Of a DNA stretch of 64,000 bases, positions 55,308 through 64,000 are shown in pieces. The DNA is from Thermosipho atlanticus DSM 15807 (GTDB taxonomy: Bacteria > Thermotogota > Thermotogae > Thermotogales > Fervidobacteriaceae): NCBI RefSeq assembly GCF_900129985.1, contig NZ_FQXN01000004.1:62001-126000 (forward strand), written 5' to 3'. Position numbers and translations under genes: made by a program. Under the pieces are notes generated by a model that did no database searches, was not told the DNA's origin, and saw nothing but the letters and a program-made list of their open reading frames with translations. Numbering within the stretch: the first letter of the stretch is position 1; each line of letters starts with the position of its first letter.

Positions 55308-56031
55308 TATTACAAGAGGAATAGTTGTGTATGAAACTATCAGATTTTATGATGGAATCCCCTTTGCTTTAGAAGAACACTATAAGAGATTTTTAAATTC
55401 TCTTTCATATATCACAGAGAATAAAGTATCATTTAAAGAATTTGAAAGATATGTTATGAAATATAGTTCGTATGATAGGGTAAAAGTTTTTGGAATAATT
55501 GATGGTTCGTTAAAACTTTTTGCTTTGGGTGAAAATTTTCTAAATAATCCTATAAATGAGGTAAATATAGATGTTTCTGAAATTAGACATGCTGATCCTT
55601 CAAGTATTCCTCCAAATTTAAAATCTGTGGGACGCCCTGATTTGTACATAGCTCGATTAAAAAAAGGAAAATATTACGATGTCATTCTTCTGGGAAGCAG
55701 AGGCCAAGTATGCGAAGGAAGCTTTTCAAATGTTTTTTTCATAAAAGATGGTAAAGTAATTACTCCTTCCGTAGAATCGGGAATTCTAGAGGGAATTACG
55801 CGTAAAAATGTTATTGAGATGTTAAATGAATTTGGTTATGAAGTTGAAGAAAGAATTGTAGAGTTAAAGGAGTTGTTCTACGCCGATGAGATATTTTTAA
55901 CTCATACAAGTAGAGGAGTTGTGCCTGTTGATAGTATGGGGAAAAGAATTTTTTATTCAAAAGAGATTTCTTTAGAAATTTCAAGAAATTTCGAGGAGTA
56001 TATAAATGAAAAAATTAGGAGAGGTATTTAA
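55270..56031 (+). CDS. Class IV PLP-dependent aminotransferase
   Basis: A 253-residue fold type IV aminotransferase (branched-chain, D-amino acid or aminodeoxychorismate lyase type). The PLP Lys is in LKSVGRPDLYIAR, the Glu in GQVCEGSFSNVFF, and the phosphate loop in LTHTSRGVVPV. The N-terminal GIVVYETIRFYDG is shared with Thermotoga homologues as I recall them. Product specificity is open. ATG at 55270 overlaps mtaB by 38 bases; TTG at 55297 after AGGAGG is an alternative but leaves only two bases of spacing. Confidence 0.85.
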   Translation: MQQGKFQEDLLDSITRGIVVYETIRFYDGIPFALEEHYKRFLNSLSYITENKVSFKEFERYVMKYSSYDRVKVFGIIDGSLKLFALGENFLNNPINEVNIDVSEIRHADPSSIPPNLKSVGRPDLYIARLKKGKYYDVILLGSRGQVCEGSFSNVFFIKDGKVITPSVESGILEGITRKNVIEMLNEFGYEVEERIVELKELFYADEIFLTHTSRGVVPVDSMGKRIFYSKEISLEISRNFEEYINEKIRRGI

Positions 56032-56293
56032 AGAAGTTGCAATTAAAAATAAGTTGTTCAGAAAACTTTACGTTAATACTATTTCCAAAGAGGAATTTTC
56101 AAATATGATTGGAAAACCTTTTAATGAATATTGTGAGGTAACGAATTTTTTAAATGGAACTTTATTCATTGAATGTGATGATAATATTTATGTTACTGAA
56201 TTAAATTTTTTTAAGGAAAAGATTAGAGAAGAATTGAATAAAAAAATTGGTTTTAAGGCAATAAATAAGGTTGTGATAAAGCATAGAAGGTAA
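56006..56293 (+). CDS. DUF721/DciA-like protein
   Basis: A 95-residue protein matching the DUF721 family, whose member DciA loads or regulates the replicative helicase in many bacteria. The pattern FKEVAIKNKLFRKLYVN, GTLFIECDDNIYVTELNF and KEKIREELNKKIGFKAINKV is the KH-like DciA core. Placement just before gyrB (12 bases) fits the usual dciA context. Start overlaps the aminotransferase gene. Confidence 0.82.
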   Translation: MKKLGEVFKEVAIKNKLFRKLYVNTISKEEFSNMIGKPFNEYCEVTNFLNGTLFIECDDNIYVTELNFFKEKIREELNKKIGFKAINKVVIKHRR

Positions 56294-56305
56294 GGAGGTT
56301 GTGTA

Positions 56306-58189
56306 ATGGATTATAATGCGAAACAAATTAAAGTATTAAAAGGACTAGAGCCTGTTAGAAAAAGACCTGGAATGTACATAGGTTCCACTGGCAAGGCTGG
56401 TTTGCATCACTTAATTTATGAGATAGTTGATAATAGTATTGATGAAGCTTTGCAAGGATATTGTGATACTATAAAAGTTACTATTTTTAAAGATGGTAGT
56501 GTGGAAGTGGAAGATAACGGTAGGGGAATCCCTGTTGATATACATCCAGAAACTGGTAAGAGTGCTTTGGAAGTTGTCATGACAACTTTGCATGCGGGTG
56601 GAAAATTTTCGAAAGATTCATATAAAGTTAGTGGAGGGCTTCACGGTGTTGGAGCTTCTGTAGTAAACGCTCTTTCAGAATGGTTGGAAGTAGAAGTACA
56701 TAGAAATGGAAAAATATATTTTCAAAAATATGAAAGAGGTGTTCCAATTTCTGAAGTAAAAGTAATTGGGGAAACTGAAAAAAATGGTACTATTGTAAGG
56801 TTTAAGCCAGATTCTACTATTTTTTCAACAACGGATTTTGATTCCGATACTATTTTAATAAGACTTAGAGACTTAGCATTTTTAAATCCCAAGGTTACGA
56901 TAATTTTTAAAGATGAAAGAGATGGCACTGAAAAAACATTCCATTATACTGGTGGGCTTAAAGAGTTTATTTCATTTTTAAATAAAGGAACAAGAACATT
57001 ACATGAACCAGTATATATATATGGTGAATACAATTCCAATAAAATTGAAGTTGTATTTCAATACACTGATTCAGATTTTGAAAGAATTGTCTCATTTGTT
57101 AATAACATCAGAACTGTGGAAGGCGGAACTCATGTTACAGGATTTAAGATAGCCTTCACGAGGTTAATAAATGAATTAGGGAAAGCCACCGGTCAATTGA
57201 AAAAAGATTCTCTCAGAGGAGAAGATATTCGAGAAGGTATGACGGCAATTATTAGTGTTTTAATGACTTCAACACCAGAATTTGAGGGTCAGACAAAATC
57301 TAAATTAGGAAACGAAGAAATTCAAGAAGCGGTTGCAAAGGTTGTAAGAGAAAAACTTAATGAGTATTTTGAGATAAATCAAAATACATTAAAGATAATT
57401 GTTCAAAAAGCATTGGAAGCAAAGAAGGCAAGAGAAGCAGCAAAACATGCCAGAGAAATGGTTAAAAGAAAAAGTGCATTTGGGAGTTCGTCCCTTCCAG
57501 GTAAATTAGCAGATTGTATAACAAAAAAACTTGAAGAGTCTGAATTGTTCATTGTTGAGGGAGATTCTGCAGGCGGTTCTGCAAAGCAAGCGAGAGATAG
57601 AAATTTTCAAGCTATTTTACCATTAAGGGGAAAAATATTAAATGTCGAAAAAAGTAGTTGGTTAAAGCTTTTGAAAAATGAACAAGTTCGCGATATCATC
57701 ACTGCCCTTGGGACAGGTATAGGAGATGATTTTGATGTTTCAAAATTGAGGTATGGAAAAATTATTATTATGACTGATGCAGATGTAGATGGTGCACATA
57801 TTAGGACTTTATTATTAACGCTGTTTTATAGATACATGAAGGAGTTAATTGACGAAGGAAGAATTTTCATTGCTCAACCACCTTTGTATAAATTGACTGT
57901 TGGAAGAGAAACTTATTACCTTTTTTCGGATGAGGAACTTGAAGAATTAAAAAATCAAATTGGTGATAAAAAGTTTGAAATACAGAGATATAAAGGACTT
58001 GGAGAAATGAATCCTCAACAATTGTGGGAAACAACAATGAATCCAGATACCAGAAAATTGTTAAAAGTGGCAATTGAAGATGCTGAAGAAGCGGATGAAT
58101 TATTTGAAATGCTAATGGGTAGTGATACAGAGAGTAGAAAAGAATTTATTTTTAGACATGCACTCCAAGTTAAGGAGATTGATATATAA
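56306..58189 (+). CDS. gyrB: DNA gyrase subunit B
   Basis: ATPase subunit that introduces negative supercoils with GyrA. The 627-residue protein contains the GHKL ATPase domain (VDNSIDEALQGY, GRGIPVD, GGLHGVGASVVNALS), the transducer, the Toprim domain with EGDSAGGSAKQARDRNFQ and MTDADVDGAHI (Mg-binding Asp residues) and the C-terminal KGLGEMNPQQLWETTM. Length is that of short-form bacterial GyrB. ATG follows TAAGGAGG. Confidence 0.97.
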   Translation: MDYNAKQIKVLKGLEPVRKRPGMYIGSTGKAGLHHLIYEIVDNSIDEALQGYCDTIKVTIFKDGSVEVEDNGRGIPVDIHPETGKSALEVVMTTLHAGGKFSKDSYKVSGGLHGVGASVVNALSEWLEVEVHRNGKIYFQKYERGVPISEVKVIGETEKNGTIVRFKPDSTIFSTTDFDSDTILIRLRDLAFLNPKVTIIFKDERDGTEKTFHYTGGLKEFISFLNKGTRTLHEPVYIYGEYNSNKIEVVFQYTDSDFERIVSFVNNIRTVEGGTHVTGFKIAFTRLINELGKATGQLKKDSLRGEDIREGMTAIISVLMTSTPEFEGQTKSKLGNEEIQEAVAKVVREKLNEYFEINQNTLKIIVQKALEAKKAREAAKHAREMVKRKSAFGSSSLPGKLADCITKKLEESELFIVEGDSAGGSAKQARDRNFQAILPLRGKILNVEKSSWLKLLKNEQVRDIITALGTGIGDDFDVSKLRYGKIIIMTDADVDGAHIRTLLLTLFYRYMKELIDEGRIFIAQPPLYKLTVGRETYYLFSDEELEELKNQIGDKKFEIQRYKGLGEMNPQQLWETTMNPDTRKLLKVAIEDAEEADELFEMLMGSDTESRKEFIFRHALQVKEIDI

Positions 58190-59116
58190 ATGATTAGGAA
58201 AATTTTAATTGTTATCTTTTGTTTGGTATTATCTACTGTATTTTCTGTGAGCATAGAATTTCTTCTTCAGTCAACAGTTACCACTAATGTGGTAACTGTT
58301 TTTGATGTTGCAGCTACATTTACTGGAATTGATGAAACAATTTTAAAGGATTTGAAACTTGTTTATTTGCCGGATAATGCTTCTTATGATATTGATGTAC
58401 GGTATATTTTAATGGAGCTTTCTAAAGTAGCAACGGATATAATTGCCACTCCAACTAGTGGAACTATTTGGGTTTCTAATGTAAAAGAATTATATCCATC
58501 TACCTTAACTGAAGATTTAGCTCAAGAAATAGCTATTCAAACAATTTTATCAAAACTTCCACCAGAAGCTGAAGCAACTATAACAACGGTTGAGGGGACT
58601 ATAACTCGGCATGATAAATTTTCAGTGAATGTTATTGATACAAAGACAAATACATATTTCGTTCGTTTTTCTTTGCTAAAAGAGGAGATGCCTGTCGGAT
58701 ATTACGACGTAACAGTATATGTGAAAAATATTAAAAGAGTATTTTTAGCTGCAAGAAAGATAAATTATGGTGAGATTGTCACAGAGAAAGATTTAATTCC
58801 ATCTGAAATTAATGATTATTCCTTGTTCGGTACAGTTGTCGATCTTTCAGAACTTCCCATGATTGCAAAAAAAGATTTCGAAGTAGGTGAGCCAGTTTTT
58901 AGAGAATATCTTCAACCATTACCTTACGTTGTTAAAGGTCAAATTGTAGAAGGATACGTGAAAATAAACAATATAGTTGTAAAAACCAAATATATGGTTC
59001 TTGAAAATGGAAACCTTGGAGATGCAATAAAAGCAGAAAATATGAAAACCAAAGAAAAAGTAGTTGGTATTGTCGAAGAAGGACCATTACTGCATGTAAT
59101 ATATAAAATAAAATAA
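58190..59116 (+). CDS. flgA: Flagellar P-ring assembly chaperone FlgA
   Basis: Exported periplasmic protein needed for P-ring assembly by FlgI. The 308-residue protein has a signal peptide (1-21), a variable middle and a C-terminal SAF-type domain (RKINYGEIVTEKDLIPSEIN, then VGEPVFREYLQPLPYVVKG and AENMKTKEKVVGIVEEG; shown in short parts). ATG follows gyrB without a gap (TAA-ATG). An unusual 12-bp hairpin lies in codons 28-37. Confidence 0.9.
   Translation: MIRKILIVIFCLVLSTVFSVSIEFLLQSTVTTNVVTVFDVAATFTGIDETILKDLKLVYLPDNASYDIDVRYILMELSKVATDIIATPTSGTIWVSNVKELYPSTLTEDLAQEIAIQTILSKLPPEAEATITTVEGTITRHDKFSVNVIDTKTNTYFVRFSLLKEEMPVGYYDVTVYVKNIKRVFLAARKINYGEIVTEKDLIPSEINDYSLFGTVVDLSELPMIAKKDFEVGEPVFREYLQPLPYVVKGQIVEGYVKINNIVVKTKYMVLENGNLGDAIKAENMKTKEKVVGIVEEGPLLHVIYKIK
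58273..58303 (+). repeat. Perfect 12-bp inverted repeat inside flgA
   Basis: AACAGTTACCAC (58273-58284) and GTGGTAACTGTT (58289-58300) flank TAAT and are followed by TTT, giving a five-T run with the arm end. It looks like an intrinsic terminator on the plus strand although inside the coding sequence (encoding TVTTNVVTVF). Confidence 0.85.
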
Positions 59117-59129
59117 AATGAGGTGTGAG

Positions 59130-60083
59130 ATGAAACAAGTTTTAATGTTTTTGTTTTTAGCTATTTCGATTATTTCTTTTTCATCTGTGAGAATAAAAGA
59201 TATAGCTATTTTTAGAGGAGCAAAAGATAATCAACTTTTTGGAATAGGTATTGTGGTAGGATTAAATGGAGCAGGCGATGATGGAGTTACATATTCTCAT
59301 TTGGTTTTGAATATGCTTAAGTATTATGGTAATTCGATTCCAAGAGATGATTTAAAATCTCCCAACACTGCATTGGTTTTAGTCGTTGCAAATATTCCAG
59401 CATACTATAAAGTGGGAATGAAAATCGATGTAACTTTGTATGCAGTTGGGAATGCTAAAAGTATAGAAAAAGGTTTTTTACTAAAAACAGAATTATTTGG
59501 TTCAGATGGGAAAGTATATGCACTTGCCGAAGGACCGATTAATTCTTTAGGTATTCAGGAGGATCAAATTAGATTCAAAGTAAAAGGTTTTGTTCAAAAT
59601 GGGGGAACTATAATTAAAGAGATTCCTTCTAACATTATTGATGAAAATCACACAACGGTGTATTTAATTCATTCAGAATTTTCAAGTGCTGAAAAAGTTT
59701 CTAAATTAATTAATGAAAAATTTCAGGTTAATATAGCCTCCTCTTTAGAACCACAGATAATAAAATTAAGTATTCCTCAAGAATTTAATAAGGATTTAAT
59801 AGGATTTCTATCAATTGTTGAGGAAATAGAAGTTATACCTAATCAGATTCCTTTAATAGTTATTAAAGAAGGTACGGCAAATATTATATATGGTGAAAAG
59901 GAAGAAGTGCAAAAAATTACCTATTCACAGGAAGGTTATAAAATAGAAATTAAGAGAACTTCAACAGTTTTAGATTTAGTAGAAGCTCTTAAAACTGCTG
60001 GTATTTCTCCGAAAGAAATAATTAAAATATTGCTTGAACTTCATAAAAATGGTGCGATTAAGGCAGATGTAATTGTAATGTGA
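59130..60083 (+). CDS. flgI: Flagellar P-ring protein FlgI
   Basis: Forms the P-ring around the flagellar rod. The 317-residue exported protein has a signal peptide (1-20), then VRIKDIAIFRGAKDNQLFG, GIVVGLNGAGDD and the conserved DDLKSPNTALVLVVANIPAY block; it ends with AGISPKEIIKILLELHKNGAI, usual for FlgI. ATG at 59130 is chosen because AGGTG precedes it; an in-frame ATG at 59118 has no site. It follows flgA by 13 bases and converges with the mannosidase gene. Confidence 0.94.
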   Translation: MKQVLMFLFLAISIISFSSVRIKDIAIFRGAKDNQLFGIGIVVGLNGAGDDGVTYSHLVLNMLKYYGNSIPRDDLKSPNTALVLVVANIPAYYKVGMKIDVTLYAVGNAKSIEKGFLLKTELFGSDGKVYALAEGPINSLGIQEDQIRFKVKGFVQNGGTIIKEIPSNIIDENHTTVYLIHSEFSSAEKVSKLINEKFQVNIASSLEPQIIKLSIPQEFNKDLIGFLSIVEEIEVIPNQIPLIVIKEGTANIIYGEKEEVQKITYSQEGYKIEIKRTSTVLDLVEALKTAGISPKEIIKILLELHKNGAIKADVIVM

Positions 60084-60088
60084 ATTAT

Positions 60089-63000
60089 TTATTTTATTAA
60101 AATTGTATAAATTTTAAAAGGCTTAAAGTTAAGTTCAAAAGAATTATCTTTTGTCTCCAATTCTTTTTTGACTTCTTCGAGTATGTTTGTTAGATATACT
60201 TTGCTTATATTTGTGTTTTTTAATGAAACTTTTAGTTTTCCACTACTCCCGGCAATTTCCACTATTCTCAAAACATAACCTTTCTCAGTCCTTCTGAATG
60301 ATAGTATTCTGAAATTCTCTTTTGAAAGTTGTAACCTTGGAAAGTTCTCTTTTGTTCTTCCACGGAATACTTTTAATGGTCTGTTGAAAATTTCGGCTGT
60401 TTTTGTAATTTCAACGATATCTTCTTTTTCGTTTGGTTTTATAGCATAAGAAAATTCATGTCTTCCTTCATCTGAGAAGAAATCCGGATATATTCCTGCT
60501 TTTATCAAGGTTAAACTTATAGTTGAATTTGAGACACCATGGCCGTACTTTCCATCGTTAATTAATGATACTCCAAAATCATATTCTGATAAATTAACCC
60601 ATCTTTGTGCCATGACTTCAAATCTTGCCTGTTCAAAATTTGTATTTTGATGTGTAGGCCTTATTATATAACCTCCATCAATGTCAAATTTTGCATATCT
60701 CGAAAAGACATTTGTTGGAAATATCGCCTTCAAAATACTTCTCCTGTGATGCCAATTTATTTCAGTTTTAATTTCTAAAATATCTGAATCATTCCATAGG
60801 ATGTAGAATTGAGTTATTTCAGTTTCTTCAAATTTGTAGTTAATTCTGATTACTTTTCTTAGGTTGTTAATTTCTACGTATTCAACCGAATTTGCTTTAA
60901 TTTGATGTCCGGATTTAAAGTGGTGAAAATCAATATCCCAATTTTCCCAGAAGTAGGGTATGTCTTTATACAACATTAAAACGTTTCCTCTGTCATTGAA
61001 TAACCACTTTTTTAATTTTTTATGATATACGTTAAAAGTGCCATCGTTATTAATTTGAACCTTGATATAGGCATTCTCAAAATTTTCATCTGTATAAAAA
61101 GATTTTTGAATTTGTTTGCCAACTTTTTCAATTTTTATATCAATTAAATCGAGAGATTCAACATATTCATTTAGTGCATATAAATACTTCCCATCGTATG
61201 TTTTTATACAATTTAGTTGTTTGTTTCTGAACTTTAAAGTCAATGCTTCAGGTAAGATAAAACGAATTTTTTGTTTATATGATGAAGGATTAAATAACGT
61301 GAAATAGTTTTCTTTATCGTCAAAATGTATGTTTTGTGGTATTTCATTCAGTAAATGTATAGATTTATTTAAAGTTTTTTCTGTTTCTTTGTACACTTCT
61401 TTGATGGAGGAGCCAGGTAATATATCGTGAAATTCCACTGTAAGAATCCTTTTCCATATTTCATCGATTTCTGATTGTTTTTCAAGATTAAATAAAGCAT
61501 TTAGAACTTCAGTTTCAAAAATAGCATTTTCAGCCTTTTTATGAAGTCGTTTAATTTTGGACTGTGAAGATAATGTTCCTCTGTGAAGTTCAAGGTACAG
61601 CTCATTGTCCCATACGGGAAGTTTGGAGGTTTCTTTTTGTAAATTAAGACAAAAATCTTCAACTTTTGAAAATTCAACAACAGGTAAATCGGGTAATCTT
61701 TTTATAACTAAATAATTTTCGCACATTTCTTCAGTGGGTCCTCCACCACCATCTCCATATCCTACTGATACCATTGTAAAGGAGGAAAGGTCTTTTTGTT
61801 TGAAATTATTCCAGGTACTATAAATGGTTTTAGGTGATATATTTCCACCGTATCCACCTTCTTCGTTATTAAAACTGAAAAAGATTACTTCACTACCATC
61901 TATTCCTCTCCATTTACAAAGATCATAAGGAAATTCATTTGCTTCATTCCAATTTAATTTGGTAGTTATAAAGAAATCTATGTTGGATTCTTTTAATATT
62001 TGAGGAAGGATCCAAGAAAAACCAAATGCATCTGGTAGCCAACAAACTCTTGATTGTTTCCCGAATTTTTGAGTAAAATATTTTTGGCCATAGTAAAATT
62101 GTCTAATTAGTGATTCAGTTCCTGGAATGTTACAATCTGATTCTATCCACATGCCTCCTACTGGTTCCCATTGTCCGCTTTTAATAAGTTGTTTAATTTC
62201 TTTAAAAAGCTCAGGGGATTCTTTTTCCAGATCTTCATACATTTGGGCTGAGGATTGAGTGAAAATAAAATAAGGATATCTTTTTGCAAGCTGAATAGCG
62301 TTAGCAAAAGTTCTCAAAATTTTTCGTTTTGTTTCTTCTATTGGCCACAACCATGCATAGTCAATATGTGCGTGCCCTACCAAAAATACTTTTCCTATTT
62401 TCGGGAATATTTTATTTAAACTTTCAATCGTTTCTTTGTAGGAAGTGAATTTATTGAGAATTTCATTTTTTAATTCTGGAGTTATTCCGTATGAAACTGG
62501 AAAATCTATAGTAGACCATGTAGTTGTTATATCATATTCAATAGTGGGATTTTCAGTAACTTTCGTTATAAAATGACTTGTTGAATGAGAGTTGTTGATC
62601 GAATATAGAAATTGGTTTGTTAATTCTACCAATTTTTTTCTCAACGGTTCATTTTTTGTTTCTTCGCAGAGTTTAATTACATTAGATGTGTAATTTATAA
62701 CTTTTTTAATTTCATTGTCAAATTCAATTAAATATGCTTCTTTGAACAATGGCTCTTCCTTTTTTCCAAATAGAGTTCTAGGTACTGTTTCTATCTTTAT
62801 AGAATGAACACTGTTATCGCAAAATGGGGAAAGATTTACCATGGAATGATATACATTTATTTCTCCATATGGTTTATTATCCACTTTTACAAGGCTCTCC
62901 CCGCCAAACCAACCTGATAAGTAAGTTGGATTTTTCCTTTCAAGTTTTACGGTTGTTTCAAAAATTGCAGGGATTTTTTCTTCGTCCCATTTATATGGAA

Positions 63001-63127
63001 AAGTTATATCTAAGTCAAAATATTTCCAATTAAACAAGGGGGTTTTTTTTATAATAGAATATGGAGTTAGCTCTCCAAGAAGTCTTTTTAAATGTCTTAT
63101 TTCAAAGTCTAACCTTCTTATCATCAT
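60089..63127 (-). CDS. GH38 alpha-mannosidase
   Basis: A 1012-residue cytoplasmic glycosidase (no signal peptide). Zn ligands and catalytic residues of GH38 are clear: HAHIDYAWLWP (His-x-Asp), GGMWIESDCNIPG, nucleophile Asp in WLPDAFGFS, and HDILPGSSI. N-terminal domain (1-240) is the family's sandwich part, the catalytic domain is about 245-510, and the remaining half forms the beta-rich domains. ATG at 63127 is followed by a second ATG at 63124; AGGAGG spacing favours the second. It acts on mannosides released from glycans or internal stores. Confidence 0.93.
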   Translation of the reverse strand: MMIRRLDFEIRHLKRLLGELTPYSIIKKTPLFNWKYFDLDITFPYKWDEEKIPAIFETTVKLERKNPTYLSGWFGGESLVKVDNKPYGEINVYHSMVNLSPFCDNSVHSIKIETVPRTLFGKKEEPLFKEAYLIEFDNEIKKVINYTSNVIKLCEETKNEPLRKKLVELTNQFLYSINNSHSTSHFITKVTENPTIEYDITTTWSTIDFPVSYGITPELKNEILNKFTSYKETIESLNKIFPKIGKVFLVGHAHIDYAWLWPIEETKRKILRTFANAIQLAKRYPYFIFTQSSAQMYEDLEKESPELFKEIKQLIKSGQWEPVGGMWIESDCNIPGTESLIRQFYYGQKYFTQKFGKQSRVCWLPDAFGFSWILPQILKESNIDFFITTKLNWNEANEFPYDLCKWRGIDGSEVIFFSFNNEEGGYGGNISPKTIYSTWNNFKQKDLSSFTMVSVGYGDGGGGPTEEMCENYLVIKRLPDLPVVEFSKVEDFCLNLQKETSKLPVWDNELYLELHRGTLSSQSKIKRLHKKAENAIFETEVLNALFNLEKQSEIDEIWKRILTVEFHDILPGSSIKEVYKETEKTLNKSIHLLNEIPQNIHFDDKENYFTLFNPSSYKQKIRFILPEALTLKFRNKQLNCIKTYDGKYLYALNEYVESLDLIDIKIEKVGKQIQKSFYTDENFENAYIKVQINNDGTFNVYHKKLKKWLFNDRGNVLMLYKDIPYFWENWDIDFHHFKSGHQIKANSVEYVEINNLRKVIRINYKFEETEITQFYILWNDSDILEIKTEINWHHRRSILKAIFPTNVFSRYAKFDIDGGYIIRPTHQNTNFEQARFEVMAQRWVNLSEYDFGVSLINDGKYGHGVSNSTISLTLIKAGIYPDFFSDEGRHEFSYAIKPNEKEDIVEITKTAEIFNRPLKVFRGRTKENFPRLQLSKENFRILSFRRTEKGYVLRIVEIAGSSGKLKVSLKNTNISKVYLTNILEEVKKELETKDNSFELNFKPFKIYTILIK

Positions 63128-63173
63128 ATGCCTCCTATTCTGTATAGTTATATTTTATACTATTTTTATTTTT

Positions 63174-63209
63174 TTTAAAAAAAAGATGGCTCAATTTTGA
63201 GCCATCTCT
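63174..63209 (-). terminator. Intrinsic terminator of acpP
   Basis: AGATGGCTCA (63184-63193) pairs with TGAGCCATCT (63198-63207), four-base loop; on the minus strand it is followed by the T-run complementary to 63172-63183. It ends the acpP transcript before the mannosidase promoter. Confidence 0.9.
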
Positions 63210-63227
63210 TATTTTTGGAATTATTTA

Positions 63228-63458
63228 CTACACTTTTTGTGATATTAGATCAATAATATCTTTTACTGTTTTGATTCTTGAAAGGTCCGAATCTTCAACT
63301 TTTATTCCAAACTCATCTTCAAAAGCCATAACAAGATCTACCATATCTAAAGAGTCCGCTCCTAAATCATCGGTTAAATTTTTGTCATCTGTTACTTCAG
63401 ACACATCCACTCCAAGTTGTTCAGCAATAAGCTGTCTGATTTTTTCAATTTCTGCCAT
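63228..63458 (-). CDS. acpP: Acyl carrier protein
   Basis: Carries acyl chains on 4'-phosphopantetheine during fatty-acid synthesis. The 76-residue product is full length with the attachment Ser36 in ADSLDMVDL, the acidic helix II typical of AcpP, and the ending IDLISQKV. ATG at 63458 follows AAAGGAGG; the frame extends upstream but without a ribosome-binding site. Transcribed alone from a strong promoter and closed by its own terminator. Other fab genes are not in the window. Confidence 0.96.
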   Translation of the reverse strand: MAEIEKIRQLIAEQLGVDVSEVTDDKNLTDDLGADSLDMVDLVMAFEDEFGIKVEDSDLSRIKTVKDIIDLISQKV

Positions 63459-63485
63459 ATTAACACCTCCTTTATCACAATAAAA

Positions 63486-63514
63486 ATAATACCACATCAA
63501 AAAGTTAGTGTCAA
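63486..63514 (-). promoter_or_regulatory. Promoter of acpP
   Basis: On the minus strand TTGACA (63514-63509), 17-base spacer, TATTAT (63491-63486). Consensus -35 and good spacing make this the best promoter in the window. Confidence 0.82.
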
Positions 63515-63544
63515 GCAATAAAGTTAAATCGGTTTAATTTTTTA

Positions 63545-63577
63545 ATAAAAACAAAACCTCCCATTTAATGGGAGGTT
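63545..63577 (-). terminator. Intrinsic terminator of the partial gene at the window end
   Basis: AACCTCCCA and TGGGAGGTT arms (63555-63577); on the minus strand the hairpin is followed by TTTTGTTTTTATT. It ends the gene at 63586. Confidence 0.85.
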
Positions 63578-63585
63578 AAGTAAAG

Positions 63586-64000
63586 TCAAAAATTTAAATG
63601 TTTAGTAAAAAATTCAGCAGTTTTTCTAAAGGTTGTGTTTGGTAGGTGTTTGGTATCTTCAATATGCGGAGAGTAACTGAAAAATTCAAACAATTGAAGT
63701 AAGAAATCCAAAATATTTTCAGGTTCCTTGAAGTTGTCAATGAAGTCATCCAGTGAAGTTTTTTCATTTTCAAGGAGATCTGCGATTTTTTTAGAAATTG
63801 GGTAATGAAATTCGGAGATAATTTCTAAGGTTTTTTCAATTATAAATTCTATAGGGTCGTTAGTGAATAAAATAGAAAGATAAAATGTTGTTAATGTTTT
63901 TGCAAGAACAACTCCTTCGCCGTCGCCAAAAAGAGTAATAGAAATTTTGATAGCGTTTTTTTCTATAAGTATTGGGTCTGCCCCTGCAATGTACATACCT
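63586..64000 (-). CDS. Unknown protein, N-terminus outside the window
   Basis: The frame is open to the window edge on the minus strand, so the start is not visible; an internal ATG at 63996 is not likely to be the start. About 138 residues are seen. I recognise no family. The segment GADPILIEKNAIKISITLFG followed by a Gly-rich DGEGVVLAK turn suggests a small alpha/beta domain; the second half is helical and rich in Phe and acidic residues (ENILDFLLQLFEFFSY). It ends 9 bases before its terminator. Confidence 0.7.
   Translation of the reverse strand, partial: GMYIAGADPILIEKNAIKISITLFGDGEGVVLAKTLTTFYLSILFTNDPIEFIIEKTLEIISEFHYPISKKIADLLENEKTSLDDFIDNFKEPENILDFLLQLFEFFSYSPHIEDTKHLPNTTFRKTAEFFTKHLNF

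Noticed and set aside
1-64000. CRISPR arrays, insertion sequences, prophage or rRNA genes
   Set aside because: No regularly spaced direct repeats, transposase, integrase or rRNA-like stretches were seen on either strand.

Overview
The window is AT-rich bacterial DNA, densely packed with genes, and almost certainly comes from a Thermotogales genome, most likely Thermosipho or a close relative. Evidence: an rplJL-rpoBC block with the large beta-prime insertion, a MurC with the GTDGK nucleotide loop that I recall from Thermotoga, TruB/PheS/class IV aminotransferase proteins that read like Thermotoga maritima proteins, flagellar FlgA/FlgI, several secreted glycosidases and outer-envelope-like beta proteins, and PPi-type phosphofructokinase. 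There is one tRNA gene (Thr, GGT). I see no rRNA, CRISPR array, insertion sequence or prophage. The organism name is inference; no database search was possible.

Layout. 1-273: 3' end of a glycosyltransferase. 274-10084: rplJ leader with a terminator/antiterminator fold, rplJ, rplL, an intercistronic terminator, rpoB, rpoC, terminator. 10156-13114: amidohydrolase and a large lipoprotein. 13150-20834 (minus strand): a tight nine-gene run pheS-truB-ychF-remA-like-radical SAM-nitrilase-ZIP transporter-Gfo/Idh/MocA oxidoreductase-HAD phosphatase. 20928-23184: M20 deacylase and lysA. 23190-27202 (minus): a HEFTH metallopeptidase-like envelope protein, a PEBP-family protein and a SagB-type nitroreductase. 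27304-41031 (plus): a long run of twelve overlapping or closely spaced genes, D-2-hydroxyacid dehydrogenase-murG-murC-smc-PAS/GAF protein-DUF218 protein-36-residue membrane peptide-rhomboid-asparaginase-AI-2E-type permease-lipoprotein-outer-membrane-like barrel. 41101-46291: His-rich DUF1292 protein, tRNA-Thr, Fe-alcohol dehydrogenase, PPi-phosphofructokinase, MrpD-like, comB, MrpC-like. 46379-51478: secreted GH57 amylopullulanase-type enzyme, degenerate MraY/WecA-type protein, haemolysin III family protein. 51765-60083: 47-residue ORF, ABC-type ATPase lacking key residues, PfkB kinase, CBS protein, mtaB, class IV aminotransferase, dciA-like, gyrB, flgA, flgI. 60089-64000 (minus): GH38 alpha-mannosidase, acpP and a partial unknown gene.

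How the genes fit together. Transcription/translation core genes lie beside cell-wall precursor synthesis (murG, murC), chromosome maintenance (smc, gyrB, dciA-like) and flagellar P-ring assembly (flgA, flgI). The metabolic genes suit a sugar fermenter: starch- and mannoside-degrading glycosidases, PPi-dependent glycolysis, PfkB kinase, NAD(P)H-disposing alcohol dehydrogenase and ion-translocating Mrp-like subunits. Promoters repeatedly show an extended -10 (TGNTATAAT) with weak -35 elements. The most unusual items are the ABC-type ATPase lacking signature, catalytic Glu and switch His; MrpC/MrpD-like subunits split by comB with an apparent non-standard start; the HEFTH-propeller-barrel envelope protein; intragenic terminator-like hairpins in flgA and the DUF218 gene; and the His-Glu tract protein.
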